Source: Magnaporthiopsis rhizophila
Taxonomy: Eukaryota > Ascomycota > Sordariomycetes > Magnaporthales > Magnaporthaceae
Direction: 5' to 3'
DNA: 64,000 nucleotides
Assembly: GCA_003049465.1 (NCBI GenBank)
Contig: PYSS01000057.1
Span: 62,001 to 126,000, forward strand
Of the stretch, positions 33,111 to 45,318 are shown one piece after another (the first letter of the stretch is position 1; every line of letters starts with the position of its first letter). Made by a program: the position numbers and the translations under genes. Under the pieces are notes generated by a model. It did not search any database, was not told the DNA's origin, and saw only the letters and a list, made by a program, of their open reading frames with translations.

Positions 33111-35850
33111 ATGGCCTCTTCCTCTGGGAGCATATTAGCGTGCAGCGCCCATGTGCGCCAGTTGTTCCGCGATACGATCGCCCAACTGGAACCCAAGGGC
33201 GGCCCCAACGGCCCGCCGCAGAGCATGATCTTGGCTCGCGATGTGACAGACGCTCTAGATCGGTTCAGCCTGTGGGCTGGAAGCTTAGGGGCGCTCCTGC
33301 CGCTCACATCGAGGCTATCCCTCGATCGGCGACTGGCCGACGCTCCCGAAACAAGCGAGCGCATTTGCGAAGTTCTCGATGACCTTGGCGAAGCAGTATA
33401 CGACTGTAATTCGACGCACCGCGCCCTCCTCACGATGATCAAGCTCACTGTGCGACACCACATGTGCTGACTTGAGCAAAGTATTAGAACTCTTCAGCAA
33501 CACGCCTGAACGAAGCACTGGCGTCGACAGCCATGGCGACCTCGACCTTGCAGATGCTGAGCCGGCCGACCACACGCTTGGGCAGGATTTTGAACCTGAC
33601 GGCCCGGCCGAGACCGTGGATGACTCCACAGAAAAACTCGACGACGCCCGCTCCCTCCTTGACTGCATATCCGAATACCTCCGATCACTCTTCAGGATCG
33701 CCGTCATGGTTCGCAACGCTGGCCCTCGCGATCGGTTCAGGCACGCCATTCAGGCATCAAACACCACCTTTACGGACATTGTCGACATCAACCACCTCCG
33801 AGAGAAGCACCCCAAGCTTTCCGAGGATCTGCGCACGCTCCTTGGGCGCGCAAACGCAAAACGGCGACAGTTCCTCAAATACTCCCGTGACCATAGCCTT
33901 CGTCTAGCCGCCGAGCGCGGCGAGTTGAAACAGGTCGAAGTCACAGAGTCACACCCTGCCCGGACAGAGCTACTCTCCAGCAAAGCCACCACTTTTGCCC
34001 AGCCGAGTCTCGACGCGGTAGAGGACGACATTCTCTCGCTGATATCCGCCTCGACCATAAGCGGCGAGAACCAGGTCCTCTCCCTCCCCCGGCTAGCCGC
34101 CCTGTCTCCAGATGGCGCCCCATTCGAGTGCCCCCTCTGCCGCACTTTCCAAACTTTCGAGCAGGAGGGCGCGTGGCAGAAGCACGCCTTCCGCGACCTC
34201 AAGGCCTACACCTGCACCGCCGGCTGCGACAGCATGTTCGGTGACCGCAGCGCCTGGTTTGAGCACGAACTCCGCACCCACCGCACGCGGTATACCTGCA
34301 GGCTTTGCTCGTTGCCTTGCTCAGTTTCCGAAGACCAACTCAAAGCCCATATCAGCTCCACACACGGAGGCTTCCCTGAGAGCCATATGCAAAAGCTCCT
34401 AGACTCCAGCAGGGAGCCCATCACTCATTTTACCGCCCAGGACTGCCCCTTTTGTGATGAGTGGGCTCTAAAGCTGCAGGCGAGGCAGGATCCCAAAGGG
34501 AAGCGCGCAGAAAACTGGGACGGCGACATTGTCGTCTCTGCCAGTCGATTCAGGAGGCACGTGGCAGCTCACCATGAGCAACTTGCCATTTTCGCAGTAC
34601 CCCGAGAGGTGGATGATGATAGCAACCTGGAATCAATTAGCACTCCAATAACTCCGAGGATCCCGACACCGCCCAAGAAGGACACCTATCCCCCGGCCGC
34701 CCCCGGCAGCGCCATGGTGACGCTAAACAAGATCACTATGAACTTCAACGATACCCTCCGCCCGCTAGCCGAAGAATTTGTTACGAACCCGCCGGCGGAC
34801 GAGAAGAAGCGTAAAGAAGAGCATCTCAAGATCACCGAGACGATCCTGCGAAATGTCATCTTCAAGCTGGACGAGGTTGACTTGGGCGGTGATGAGACTT
34901 TCAGGGCCAGGAGAAAGGAGCTGGTCAAGGATGTGCAGGGGGTTCTGGTTGAGACGGACAAGACGGTGACTCACGATTCCGGATCGATCAAGGCGGCCTC
35001 GGACGCTCAGTTAGAAGCGTTTTCCGACGCCCGCAGGAAGGGGCGGAGCAGCAAGGCGCAGCCGCATCCGGGAGATGAGGTTCTTGTGACTCTGTTGTCC
35101 GATGGCAGGCACCCAGATATTGTTGCGAGCGCAAGTCGTCTTGAAGTCCCTGAGTCCACCTCTCTATCCGCCACCTCCTCCTCTGACACCGGAAGACACG
35201 CTGCCAACGAAACCGGTCCATCGGAGTCCGATCATTTCAAGAGCGCCCCGGGCGCGGGAGAGGGGAATTTTTACACAGACGACGACTATCTCCCGAAAGA
35301 TTCCCCGCCGTCGGCGCCGGGGCCGCTAGCCGACAGCCGCAAGGAGGAACGAGGATCCTCGCCGGTAGATAATTTCGACGAGACGGAGCACCCCAGTGGA
35401 GCGCGAGGTGCGGCTAAGCGGACTCGGTCTCCCACGGCAGACTCGCTGCCCAGCTTATCAGAAAGAAGCGCAAAGGGGGGCGACAAGGAGATGGCGACGA
35501 CAGCCACCGAAGAGAGCCAGGGTGTTTCGAGTGATAAACCTGCTCCTGCTCCGAAAGCTACCAGAGATTTCCCCTCGTGTGCATTGACAACAAGCAAAAT
35601 GGGCGAAAGCTGGTTTTCTAAAGTCTGGTATTGTGTACGTTTCAACGTCTCTCAGCGGTTCTGCTTTTTCTCACCGTGATATGGCGCATCCACCGGTCAT
35701 CTACTAACTCCGCATCCTTCGAGGTAACAGTGCAAATGTGGTGACGGCCCGTTGAGCTGGGAATGCATCGTCTCCTGCCCAAACTCAGCTTGTTCTGATC
35801 ATAAAAAATGCAGAAACTGCACCGTCCACGCTTTGAAGTGGTGCAATTAA
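33111..35850 (+). CDS. acuF-like C2H2 protein with BAG domain, 855 aa, three exons
   Basis: Exons 33111-33405, 33482-35634 and 35731-35850 close in frame. The N-terminal part (RFSLWAGSLGALLP, LSLDRRLADAPE, and later RFRHAIQASNTTF, RRQFLKYSRDH) is the conserved region of the 'oxidoreductase acuF-like, C2H2-type' fungal family. Zinc-finger-like clusters begin near 313 (FECPLC...H, YTCTAGC...H, YTCRLC...H, QDCPFC...H). Residues 510-595 look like a BAG domain (ITETILRNVIFKLDEVDLGG, RRKELVKDVQGVLVETDK), the Hsp70 nucleotide-exchange module. A Ser/Pro-rich acidic linker follows. The last exon gives a Cys-rich tail (WYC|CKCGDGPLSW, CRNC) like the C-terminal CKCGDGP motif of other fungal proteins. 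Intron 1 uses GTAATT and a CTGAC branch site. No oxidoreductase motif was seen, so the family's common name is probably misleading. Confidence 0.7.
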
Positions 35851-37947
35851 CTGCGTTATCGACACTCTGGAGAAACACGATCTTTAGGTACTACCTAGTT
35901 ATCTTCGGGTGTGACGTTGGTATGCATCCTACAGCACCGCCAGGCCGGATGGAGGGATACAGTGCGATTACACGCCTGCTCAGCTTTTTTGGAGACGGCG
36001 GTCTTTTGGTACTACCAAGGTTTACTGGCCCAGCGCTCTGGACGGGAGGACACCGCCGGCAGGGTGGAATGGTGGAAGCGGTGCGATCAAAAGGGTGCAG
36101 GCAACCTCTACCGGTGCCCATGCCAGCTTTGAGACCCCAGGTGGCGCGGCAGGGCAGCCAATCCACATATCTTAGGCAGGCGACATATCGAAAAGCCCGA
36201 GATAAAATAGTCGTCGAGGACATTGCCTATTTATCTGCCAGAATGCGATTTGTCCCCGGCACAACCGCGCACGAAAAGCCGTCCCAGCAAGCTCGACCAA
36301 GAACAACCCTTGGGAGGCATGTAAAGTTGCGCTCGTCGCGGTGCGCGCGGAGCCGCAAAAAGCGGCGGCCGCGGAGGGCGAAAAGGCTAGGTGGATGAGG
36401 CGCGCTTTTTGAATCCGGGGCAAAACTCGAGGTGGGGTTCAGAGGGGCCCATCAGAGAAACAAATTTGGCGACCGGGATGAAACGAGGGGAGGGGATGGG
36501 TGGTGGGGTGCAGAAGCACGCCGCCGCCTTGGTGGGCTTTCGAGATGCTCCCGCGGTTCCAGCCGCACCCAGTTTTAGCCCATACTGGACATTCTTGCTT
36601 GGCGGGTTCGAGAGCCGGAACGGTGTCTGGTCCCTGAATAGAGCTCCACTTTTGAGGGTGTAGGAGGCCCACGCTGATCGACCCCAACACAACGCAACGT
36701 CCGAAGGGCTACGGGACTTGCCATCCCTCCCCCATCCCCATCCCTGTCACAGCGCGCGCCGCGCCATCCTGGCCTGGCGTGACGGCGGCGACGGCGACGG
36801 CGAAAGGCGGAACGACACAAGCTTTTTTTTTTTTTTTTTTTTCGTGTCATGGGAAACCTCATCCATTTGCCGCGTCTTGGGAGTTCTTGGCTTTTTTTTG
36901 CTGCTTGCGCTGCGTTTTCACCTCTCTTTCATCTACCTGCGGTAGTGGCCCCCGTGTCTGCCATGATTCGTTGGACAAAGAAGCAACGAAGCACGGCGGG
37001 GCGTTCGAGAGAGCCAAGCAAAAGCTTTGGTGCCCTCGTCTCCACCCACCACCCACTCCATCAAACCCCTCGGGACGCTACCTAACGCCCCGGACCAAAT
37101 TAGCCTCCCAGATGCCGTTAGTGCCGGGCGGGTTGGCAAGACACCTGATGCCGGACAGACGCACGCACGCGCGCACGCACGCTCACACAGAACATAATCC
37201 AAAAACCCCTGAACGGCGGCTAACAGCCGGGTGGGTACCCTGCTTCCCGCCTCATTCTTGTTCCTGATTGCGTCTGGCAATGGGCAGGCAGGCAGGGCCC
37301 TATGTTTTCTCTTCGTTTCCTGTCCCGTATGGCTCTGTCTAGATTCATTCCCCTCCTTTTCTGGCCGGACCGTGTCGGGGGCTTCACCACCGTGTGTAAT
37401 GATCGTTTGGCTGGTTTGGTTGGTGTTTGCCGCAGGTCGATGAAGACGGCCAGGGCCCTTCTCTGTTGCGCCACAACCCCTGTCCATGGGGGCCGTGCAC
37501 CCTGTGAGGGATGACGACCGACGGAACAAACATCCATCATAAACGAACCGGCCCCGTTCTCTAAGCGTTCTGTTTTTGGGACCTTTTCCACCTTCTATCA
37601 CCGTTCTTTTTTTTTTTTTTTTTCTCTCTCCACTTCCTTGCCATTGTCTTTTTCGTCGCCAACTGGACTTGGCCTGTAGCTACCGGATAGTTGCAGTTTT
37701 TGGTGTATTATTTTTTTGAACGGTTTTACTTTCTTTTCCCTCCTTTTTGCCCCTACTTTTCCTTTCGCTCCTTTCTCTTGTAGGGATCCGGCCGTTCGCC
37801 CGACCTGGGCCGACCGAGCACGAAAACGACGACGACGGCAGAGCCGGTGATCAATTTCCTCCCCGGTCGTGAGTGGGGGTGATCGGTCTTTTTCTTTCAT
37901 CTTTTTTCCAGCCGCGCTTGCGGCTGTCTTCAGAGGACATCTAAGGG
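35851..37947. other. Promoter and upstream region of the MFS gene
   Basis: There is no supported gene in 2.1 kb. It has T tracts (36824-36842, 37606-37623), C/T-rich stretches from about 37560 onward (possible transcription start zone), and short 'acgcacgcgcgc' repeats near 37165. The MFS start at 37948 follows an A/T-poor leader. Confidence 0.45.
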
Positions 37948-39609
37948 ATGGGTTGGGGTATTCTCGAGCCCAGCGACGGTGGTGAGCCTCTGGGAACTGT
38001 CAGGTTTGGAGAGGAGGATAGCAATGGTGAGTCTCCTTGCCTCTTTCTACCTTGCCAAAACCATCGCATACTGACACCGAGCCACACAGCCTTCAGCGGA
38101 GACCAGCAGGGCCTGAAGAAGAGGGGGGGCATCGTGCTGCAGCCGCAACCGTCCGACGACCCCAACGACCCGCTCAACTGGTCCTTGGCCTGGAAGTATG
38201 CGCACTTCTTCGTCATCGCCTTTGGCGCCGCCGGCACCAACGCCCTGGCCACCATGGTGACGCCCGGCATCGTGCCCATGGTGGAGAAGTTCAAGACCAC
38301 CGAGGCCGACATCTCGTCGTGGATCCTGACGGCCCCGTCCTTCTGGACGTCGCTGGCCGGCTTCTTCGTCGTGTCGGGTGCCGATGTGTGGGGCCGCCGC
38401 CCCTTCTACCTGTTCGGCATCGCCTTCTTGGCCATCTTCAACTACATGGGCTACCTGGCCAACGACTTCATCTCCTTCGCCATCGCCCGCACCCTGGCCG
38501 GCTTCGCGGGCGCCCCGCTGTTCCAGCTGTCAACGGCCACGCTCGCCGACGTCTTCTTCGCCCACGAGCGAGGCACCCTCATCTCCCTCTCGACCCTGGC
38601 CATCAACTCCGGCGGCCAGATCGCCCAGATCGTGTCGGGCTTCATCATCGACTCCATGGGCGTGTCGGTCTCGTTCGGCTTCATCGCCATCGTCTTCGCC
38701 GCCCTCTTCCCCGTCGCCTACTTTGTGCTGCTCGAGTCGGCCTACTTCACGCCCCGCGTGTCGTCGGGCTTCAAGAAGGGCGGCGGCGGCTACGACCCGG
38801 AGGACGACGCCTACCCGGCCTCCAAGGAGGGGCTCGAGGTGCCCGCCAAGCGCACGTACGGCCAGAACCTGGCCGTGTTCCGCGGCCGCGTCAGCGACAT
38901 GGGCTACTGGCGCGGCGTCGTCAAGCCGCTCGGCATGATCACGTCGCCCATCGTGGCCTACAGCGCCCTGCTCTCGACGCAGCTGCTCTTCCTGCTCGCG
39001 GGCGTGCCGACGCTCGTCACCCTCATCCTGGGCGCCCCGCCCTACTCGCTGTCCCCGTCCGCCATCGGCCTGACCAACCTGCCGCTCTTCGGCGTCGCCC
39101 TCGTCGGCGGGCCCGCCATGGGCTGGATCTCGGACGCCATGACCCGCTACATGGCCCGCACCAACAGCAACGCCGGCGTCGCCGAGCCCGAGTTCCGCCT
39201 CGTCATGCTCGCCTTCACCGTCCCCATCACCGCCGTCGGCCTCATGGGCCTGGCCCAGGCCGTGAGCGAGGCCCAGCCGCTGCCCTGGCTGCTGGTGTGG
39301 AACTCCATCACCAACCTGGGCACCCTCGGCACCACCCAGCTCTCCGTCGTCTACGTCATCGACTGCTACCCCAAGCAGTCGGCCCAGGCCTTCATCACCG
39401 TCAACGGCATCGCCGCCCTCGTCTCCTTCGCCGGCACCGGCCCCGTCGTCGGCGCCCTCACCACCCTGGGGCCCAAGCCCGTCCTCGGCGCCCTGGCCGG
39501 CGCGACCGTGCTAATGGCCGTCCTGGCCATACCCATGTACGTCTGGGGCAAGCGGATAAGGAGCTGGTACGGAAAGGCCGCCTGGGCCCAAAAGTTCCTC
39601 ACCGCTTAA
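37948..39609 (+). CDS. Major facilitator superfamily transporter, 532 aa
   Basis: Exon 1 is 37948-38026 and exon 2 is 38090-39609. The 63-base intron (GTGAGT, CTGAC, ACAG) has length 3n and no stop, so an unspliced reading would add 21 residues. The N-terminal tail leads to PNDPLNWSLAWKYAHF, the usual start of fungal drug:H+ antiporter-like MFS proteins. About 12 hydrophobic segments follow. The loop 2-3 signature is ADVWGRRPFY. A cytoplasmic loop (KKGGGGYDPEDDAYPASKEG) separates the two halves, and RTLAGFAGAPLFQLS lies in TM4-5. It acts at the plasma or vacuolar membrane; the substrate cannot be named. Downstream it converges on the ABC transporter gene. Confidence 0.8.
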   Translation: MGWGILEPSDGGEPLGTVRFGEEDSNGESPCLFLPCQNHRILTPSHTAFSGDQQGLKKRGGIVLQPQPSDDPNDPLNWSLAWKYAHFFVIAFGAAGTNALATMVTPGIVPMVEKFKTTEADISSWILTAPSFWTSLAGFFVVSGADVWGRRPFYLFGIAFLAIFNYMGYLANDFISFAIARTLAGFAGAPLFQLSTATLADVFFAHERGTLISLSTLAINSGGQIAQIVSGFIIDSMGVSVSFGFIAIVFAALFPVAYFVLLESAYFTPRVSSGFKKGGGGYDPEDDAYPASKEGLEVPAKRTYGQNLAVFRGRVSDMGYWRGVVKPLGMITSPIVAYSALLSTQLLFLLAGVPTLVTLILGAPPYSLSPSAIGLTNLPLFGVALVGGPAMGWISDAMTRYMARTNSNAGVAEPEFRLVMLAFTVPITAVGLMGLAQAVSEAQPLPWLLVWNSITNLGTLGTTQLSVVYVIDCYPKQSAQAFITVNGIAALVSFAGTGPVVGALTTLGPKPVLGALAGATVLMAVLAIPMYVWGKRIRSWYGKAAWAQKFLTA

Positions 39610-40390
39610 GCGCTGGTGGGCGGATTAATGACAAACGACGGGATCATGACAAAGGACATCCATTGGACGGGGAGGGCCGGAGAGGCCGCACCGAGGATTA
39701 CTGCTTACTGCTTACTGCTGCCGCCACCACATTGTATTTATGCCCCTTTACTGTCGCTACTGTTCAATTCTGTTGCTGGCAGGTCCCGGGACGGTGCTTC
39801 CCTCTCCGCGTGTATTATTATATCTGGCAGGAACAAAACAAGGAAAGAAAAAAACACAAAAAAAAACTGTCTGGTCCGGAAAATCGAGAGTCAACGGGGG
39901 AAGTTCATGTCCCGATAGCCATTCTGCTTTCCCTCGTCCATCCCCGACTCTGCCACGTTCAATCCAAGATTTTCCCCCAGGCTAAAGGAAATGGACCCAT
40001 CCCCGTCCCGCGTTTTTTTATGAATCGCTTTAAAGTTGGCCGGGTTGGGTCCGTAGGTCGATCATACCCAGGAGATGCCCTCCATTTTTATGCGCAACGG
40101 CAGCCAGCCCCCTGGACCCAAAAAAGCGGCAAGGTAAAGCTGGACTTTGACGCTGCCGTCGACAGACGTCTTCCCAGCTGGCGACTGTCAAAAAAAAAAA
40201 AAAAAAAAATGCGGCGTTTCATCCAAAGAGCTGACACCCGCTGTTTACGTCTGGAGATAATCCGACCATGGATGCCGGCGCTAGGAGGCATGTCATGGTA
40301 TGCATGCATGCGGGAGGGGAGCTGGTCGGAAAGTAACAGCCGGGCGATACTGGCACGACGTGGGAAGAGGGGAACATGAGATGTTAATTG

Positions 40391-40428
<38 letters not shown>

Positions 40429-41060
40429 GAAAAAAAAAAAAAAAAANNNNNNNNAAAAAAAAAAAAAAAAAAAAAAAAAAATTGGGTAAAAGAAAAAGAT
40501 GGTCGACATACAATCCTAATACAAATGGTCATCAAGATTGACGGTCAAATTCCACGGTCGAAAAATGGTACGTCCCTGGTCACAACACTTCGCCCTGTCT
40601 TTTGTTGCTTTTCCTTGTGTAAACACGCCAGGTCGAACATTCGCCCGCCGTTGCACGAGACAAATCAAGCATGAACCGAACGGCCGTCACGCTTCAGAGT
40701 GTCACGGTGCTAGACCAGGGTAGTACCGGTTACACCACAGCAAAGGGGAACGTCGTCGTACCGAGGGCTTCGTGTCTGGGCACGTAGGGATCGATCGCAC
40801 CGTGACACAGACGCAGCTCCAGAAAAAGTGTTATTATACGCCATCGACACAGTCGTCGCAGAATCTAGAAACCCATATCCAGTACGTGTAAATAGGCAGT
40901 CAGACGCAAAAAAAAAAAAAAAAAAAAGAAAGAAAAAAACACACACACACAATATCCCGCCTTTTTATTTGAGCGCCGGTCCCATGCAAACCAACCAGCC
41001 AACCCAAACAGTTTCGTCCAACAAAGGGAAACAGATGTCTACACAAAGGCAGCCAGCACA
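39610..41060. other. Convergent intergenic region with assembly gap
   Basis: 3' flanks of the MFS (plus) and ABC (minus) genes. Contains long A runs (40190-40209, 40394-40446, 40455-40480, 40909-40927), an 'acacacac' tract (40938-40950) and an 8-base N gap at 40447-40454. No gene is seen. Confidence 0.6.
40394..40480. other. Poly-A tract with N gap
   Basis: A near-pure A run of more than 80 bases is interrupted by eight Ns (40447-40454). The true length is unknown; this is a homopolymer or assembly artefact zone. Confidence 0.9.
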
Positions 41061-44000
41061 TTACTCGAGGCTCTGCGCCTCGCACATCTTCAGATACAGG
41101 CCGCCTTGCTGCACAAGCTCGGTGTGGGTACCCATCTCGACGATGCGGCCACCGTAAAAGACGCAGATGACGTCGGCATCCTTGATCGTCGACAGACGGT
41201 GCGCAACCGCAACGGTGATGCGGTCGCCCTCCTTGGCGGCCTCGGATAGTGCCTGCTGCACAATCTTTTCGCTCTCCGTGTCCAGGGCGCTGGTCGCCTC
41301 GTCCAGAAGCAGAACGCGGGGGTTGCGGATGAGGGCGCGAGCAATGGCGATGCGTTGCCTCTGGCCTCCAGAGAGCTGTGTGCCGTTGGGGCCAGCAGCC
41401 GTCGCGAGACCATCTGGGAGCGACGAGACAAAGTCCCACGCATTGGCGCCGCGCAGGGCAGCCTCGATCTCGGCGTCTTTGGCGCCGTTCTGTACTGTCG
41501 TCGACACGACGCCGTCTGCTGACTGCGGCAGGTCCGACTCGTCGATGCCGAGTGCAATGTTCTCGCGGATGGTGCCCTGGAAGAGAGTGGGCTCCTGCTG
41601 CACGAGCGCCACAATCTTGCGGTACAGGCGCGGGTTCAGGTCCGTCAGGGCGTCGCCATCCAGCTTTATCGAGCCCGTCGTAGGGTCGTAGAAGCGCTCG
41701 AGCATGGCGATAATGGTCGACTTGCCACAGCCTGAGGCGCCGACAAGGGCGACGAACTGGCCCTTCTTGATCTGGAGTTATTGGAATATCGGGTTAGTAT
41801 CGGAGAGCGAAGCGTGTTACAAAAGACAGCGAGCTGCATACCTCGAGCGACACGTTCTTGAGCACAGCAGTGTCCGGCCGCAGAGGGTACGAGAAGCGAA
41901 CGTTGTCCAGAGCAATAGGACCGCCAGACTTGGGACGCTTGTCCCGGTTCAGCGGATTCTCCTGCACCGTCGGTTCGCTTTCCTGGAGCCAGAAGATGTA
42001 GTTTCCGCCGTTCATGCCCTTGGTCATGCTCGTCGAGAACTGGAAGATCTGCGATGTTGCCTGGGCCGAGAAGAAAACGGACATGAAGGACACAAAGAAC
42101 TGGAATAGAGTGATCTCCCGGTTGGCAACCAGTTGACTCCCCCACCTGCAGACACATAGAAGAGTTTCTGGTTAGCTATTATTGACCCCAAAGATCGGGG
42201 TGTTGTTCGCTGTACTCAAGACTCACCAGAATCCAAGACCCATGAACCAATACTCAGTCGCCTGCGTCAGAGCAAACCAGGTCATGGTGATCATCAGAGG
42301 GCGACGGGAATCCCCGACGGCATGGTCGAGCTCCTCGGTGTACTTGGCCAGGACCTTGCGCTCGATGGCAAGCGAAGAGACGGTGCGGATGGCGGTGACA
42401 GACTCGGACGCGATGGCGGAGCTGGTGGACAGACGGGACGAGATGTTGCGATCAAGCCTGGCATCGAACCGCATCTTGAGGTAGCCGCAGCCGATAACGA
42501 CGGGAAGACCAGCCAGCACGATGACGAGACCAAGCTTCCAGCTGAAAACAATTCCGAGTACACTGCACGACGCAATGTTGAGGGCGGCGATGACGATGAA
42601 AGCGATGTTGAAGCTCATCAGCTCGAAGACGCTCTGAGGGGTAGAGTCGACACGGCTGGCAAGCGCTCCGATGTTGTTCTCGGGCCTGTCAAAGAATTGC
42701 AGATCCTGGCGCAGGATGTTCTGGAAGATTGACTTCCTGAGCTTGTGCTGGAACGTCTGTCCGACAACGTTGGTGCCGTAGCCGAGAACGAAGTAGCAGA
42801 TGAGACAGCTGCCGGCCATGACGACGAACATAGCCGAGAAGAAGTTGCCGCGGTTGGTCATGGCGTCGCCGGTCAGAGTGAAGACGTCGACCATGTAAGC
42901 CATGAGGATGGCTTGGGCAGGATACAGTCCACACGAGATGACGCAGGTTATGAAGACGGATGCCAGCGCAACCCAAAGCTCGGGTGCCTCGACTATGAGG
43001 CGCTTGACGACGGCGAGGAAGCCCCGAGCCTTGTAGTTCTCGAAGTCGTTGCGCTTGATGGCTGCGTTCACACGATCCAGATCCGCCGTCGGGTAGCGCG
43101 TCACGGACTTGATCTGGCCGACAGCGTCGGGGTTGGCATTGACCTTGTCCTCCTCCTCCTCGCCGCTCTCCGTGTCCGAGTTGTCGTTGGAAAGCGTCAG
43201 CTGCTGGATCTTGACAAGGCGGGCGTAGGTTCCGTCCTGGGCAATCAGGCTTTCGTGTGTTCCCTGTTCGACGATGGCACCCTTGGTCATGACGACAATG
43301 TTGTCGGCCTTGCGGATGGTTGCGAGCTTGTGGGCAATGACGATGGTCGTGCGGCCCTCGGCGGCCTTGTCAAGGGCCTGCTGGACGATACCTTCGGCGT
43401 GGGGATCAAGGGCGCTGGTGGCCTCGTCGAGGAGGAGAACCTTGGGCTGCGAGACAACACTGCGAGCAATAGCAATCCGCTGCTTCTGCCCGCCAGACAG
43501 AAGGCCACCACGCTGGCCAATATCGGTGTCGTATCCTTGAGGGAGCTCAGTGATGAAGTCGTGGGCGAAGGCCATCTTGGCAGCATCCTGGATGTGAACC
43601 ATCTGCTCCTCCTTCGTAGCGTTTTCCCAGGGCGTGCCAACAAGACCGTGTGCAATGTTCTCGAAAACAGTTCCGCGGAACAAGGTGGGCTCCTGCATTT
43701 TCGGCGGTTAGCAACGAGGTCCTAAAAAGATGACCGGCACAAGACGGTGGTAATACTAACCTGTTGCACCAAGCGGACATTTTGGCGGAGCCAGCTCAGG
43801 TTAAGCTGATCGATCGGCCGGCCGTCTAGCTTGACACTTCCGGAGGCGGGGTTATACCACCTCTCGAGAAGACCAACGATGGTGCTCTTTCCGGAGCCAC
43901 TAGGGCCGACCAGGGCGGTGATCTTTCCAGCAGGAGCCGTAAGCGAGAAGTTGTCCAGGACAGTGACGCCGGGGCGGCTAGGGTAGGCGAAGGTGACATT

Positions 44001-45318
44001 CTCAAGCTCGATAACTCCGCGGTTCTCGGAGGGGCGCTGGCCAGCGGGGTCCAGGGGATCAATTTGGGACTGGCGGTCGATGAGGGCGAAAAGCTGGGCG
44101 GCGGCAGATGCAGCGCGAGTAAACTCGATCGAGTACGGCGCCATCTGCGTCAAGCTAATGGCGGCAATGACAACGGACAGGAGAACGGTGAAGACCTCTC
44201 CACTAGTTTTGATCTCGCCCGTGGCCATCATGCGGATACCCTGCCAGAATGCGAGACCATAGCCAAGGTAGATGATGGTGTACTCGGCCGAGAAAAGAGT
44301 TCCCAGGAGAACCGAGATCTTGTTGCCGTGGTTGTGGGCTTCGGTCAGGATCTCGTCGAACTTGCCAACAATCCTGCTGCGAATCTCGAAGGCGTGGACG
44401 GTACGGATGCTGGCCAGGACGCCTTCGGCGTAGGCGTTGGCCTGGGCATGGGTCTCGAGGACTTTGGTCTCGTATCCGGCCTCGATGAACGAAACGACGG
44501 CCATGAAGCCGATGCAGAGAGGGGCAATGCATGCCACGATGAGGGTGAGCTTCCAGTTGGTGACAAAGGCAATGATGAAAGAGGCGACAAAGGCGGAGAG
44601 ACCCTGAATGGTGAGGCCGAGCTTCTCCGAGATTCCGTTCTGGACCAGGCGGCCGTTGGCATAGGCCTGGGTGGCGATGGAGCCGCTGTTTCCAAGGTCG
44701 AAGTAGGCAACCTCCTGGCTCAGGGCCGACTTTAGGTAGGTGTGGCGGATGTTGCGCACGATTCGGTATGCGGTGTACGTCATGAGGGTGTTGTATGTGT
44801 AGGCCGCGACGAACCTGGCGATGCCCAGGTAGACAAAATAGAGGCTGAGGACGTGACATGCTTACGTTAGCTCATGCGCGCCGTCCCGCGAATCTCTCGA
44901 CGTGGCATCGGTGCTACTTACGCTAATGCGGCGCCGCCATTTCGGAAGTTATCCGAGGCGGACTGTCCGGATCCGAAGTCTGTGAAGACTGTGACAAACT
45001 GGCCGAATATTATGTTTTGCGAGGCCATGGCGACGCCTGAGCCCATAGCTGCCAAGCAGGCGATGGCAAGAAGGGCATAGTCGAGCATGCCGGCGAACGT
45101 GAAGACTCTCTGCACGTGGAACATGGTGGTTAGCGCAAAAAGGAGGGGCTTCTGCGCTGCAGCTAGGCGTGCAGCCACACGGATGTCCAACTGACCCAGT
45201 ATGCTTTCCATGCGCTCTTGTCTTGTTGGTTGTCTGGTTGTGATGCTGAAGACCCATCTGTTATGGACGGCGAGGAGGCACGCGCCTTAGCGGCCTTCTT
45301 CTCGGGGTTGGCCCCCAT
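41061..45318 (-). CDS. ABCB-type (MDR/Pmd1-like) full ABC transporter, 1291 aa, six exons
   Basis: Exons 45318-45196, 45109-44922, 44844-43761, 43692-42227, 42145-41842 and 41771-41061 join in frame; introns are 68-86 bases with CTAAC/CTAACC branch sites. The order is TMD1-NBD1-TMD2-NBD2. NBD1 has Walker A GPSGSGKST (417-425), signature LSGGQ (530-534) and Walker B VLLLDE (550-555). NBD2 has GASGCGKST (1066-1074), LSGGQ (1188-1192) and VLLLDE (1208-1213). All catalytic motifs are intact. Length and (TMD-NBD)2 layout fit fungal MDR-type exporters of the plasma membrane, which pump lipophilic drugs, azoles or metabolites; the substrate is not predictable. The start at 45318 (ACCATGG context) gives a charged cytoplasmic N-terminus. 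Confidence 0.9.

Noticed and set aside
38037..40379. A 780-codon plus-strand open frame
   Set aside because: It is a +2 frame shadow of the MFS gene and runs past its end into repeats; the translation is Arg/Pro/His-rich with no family motif.
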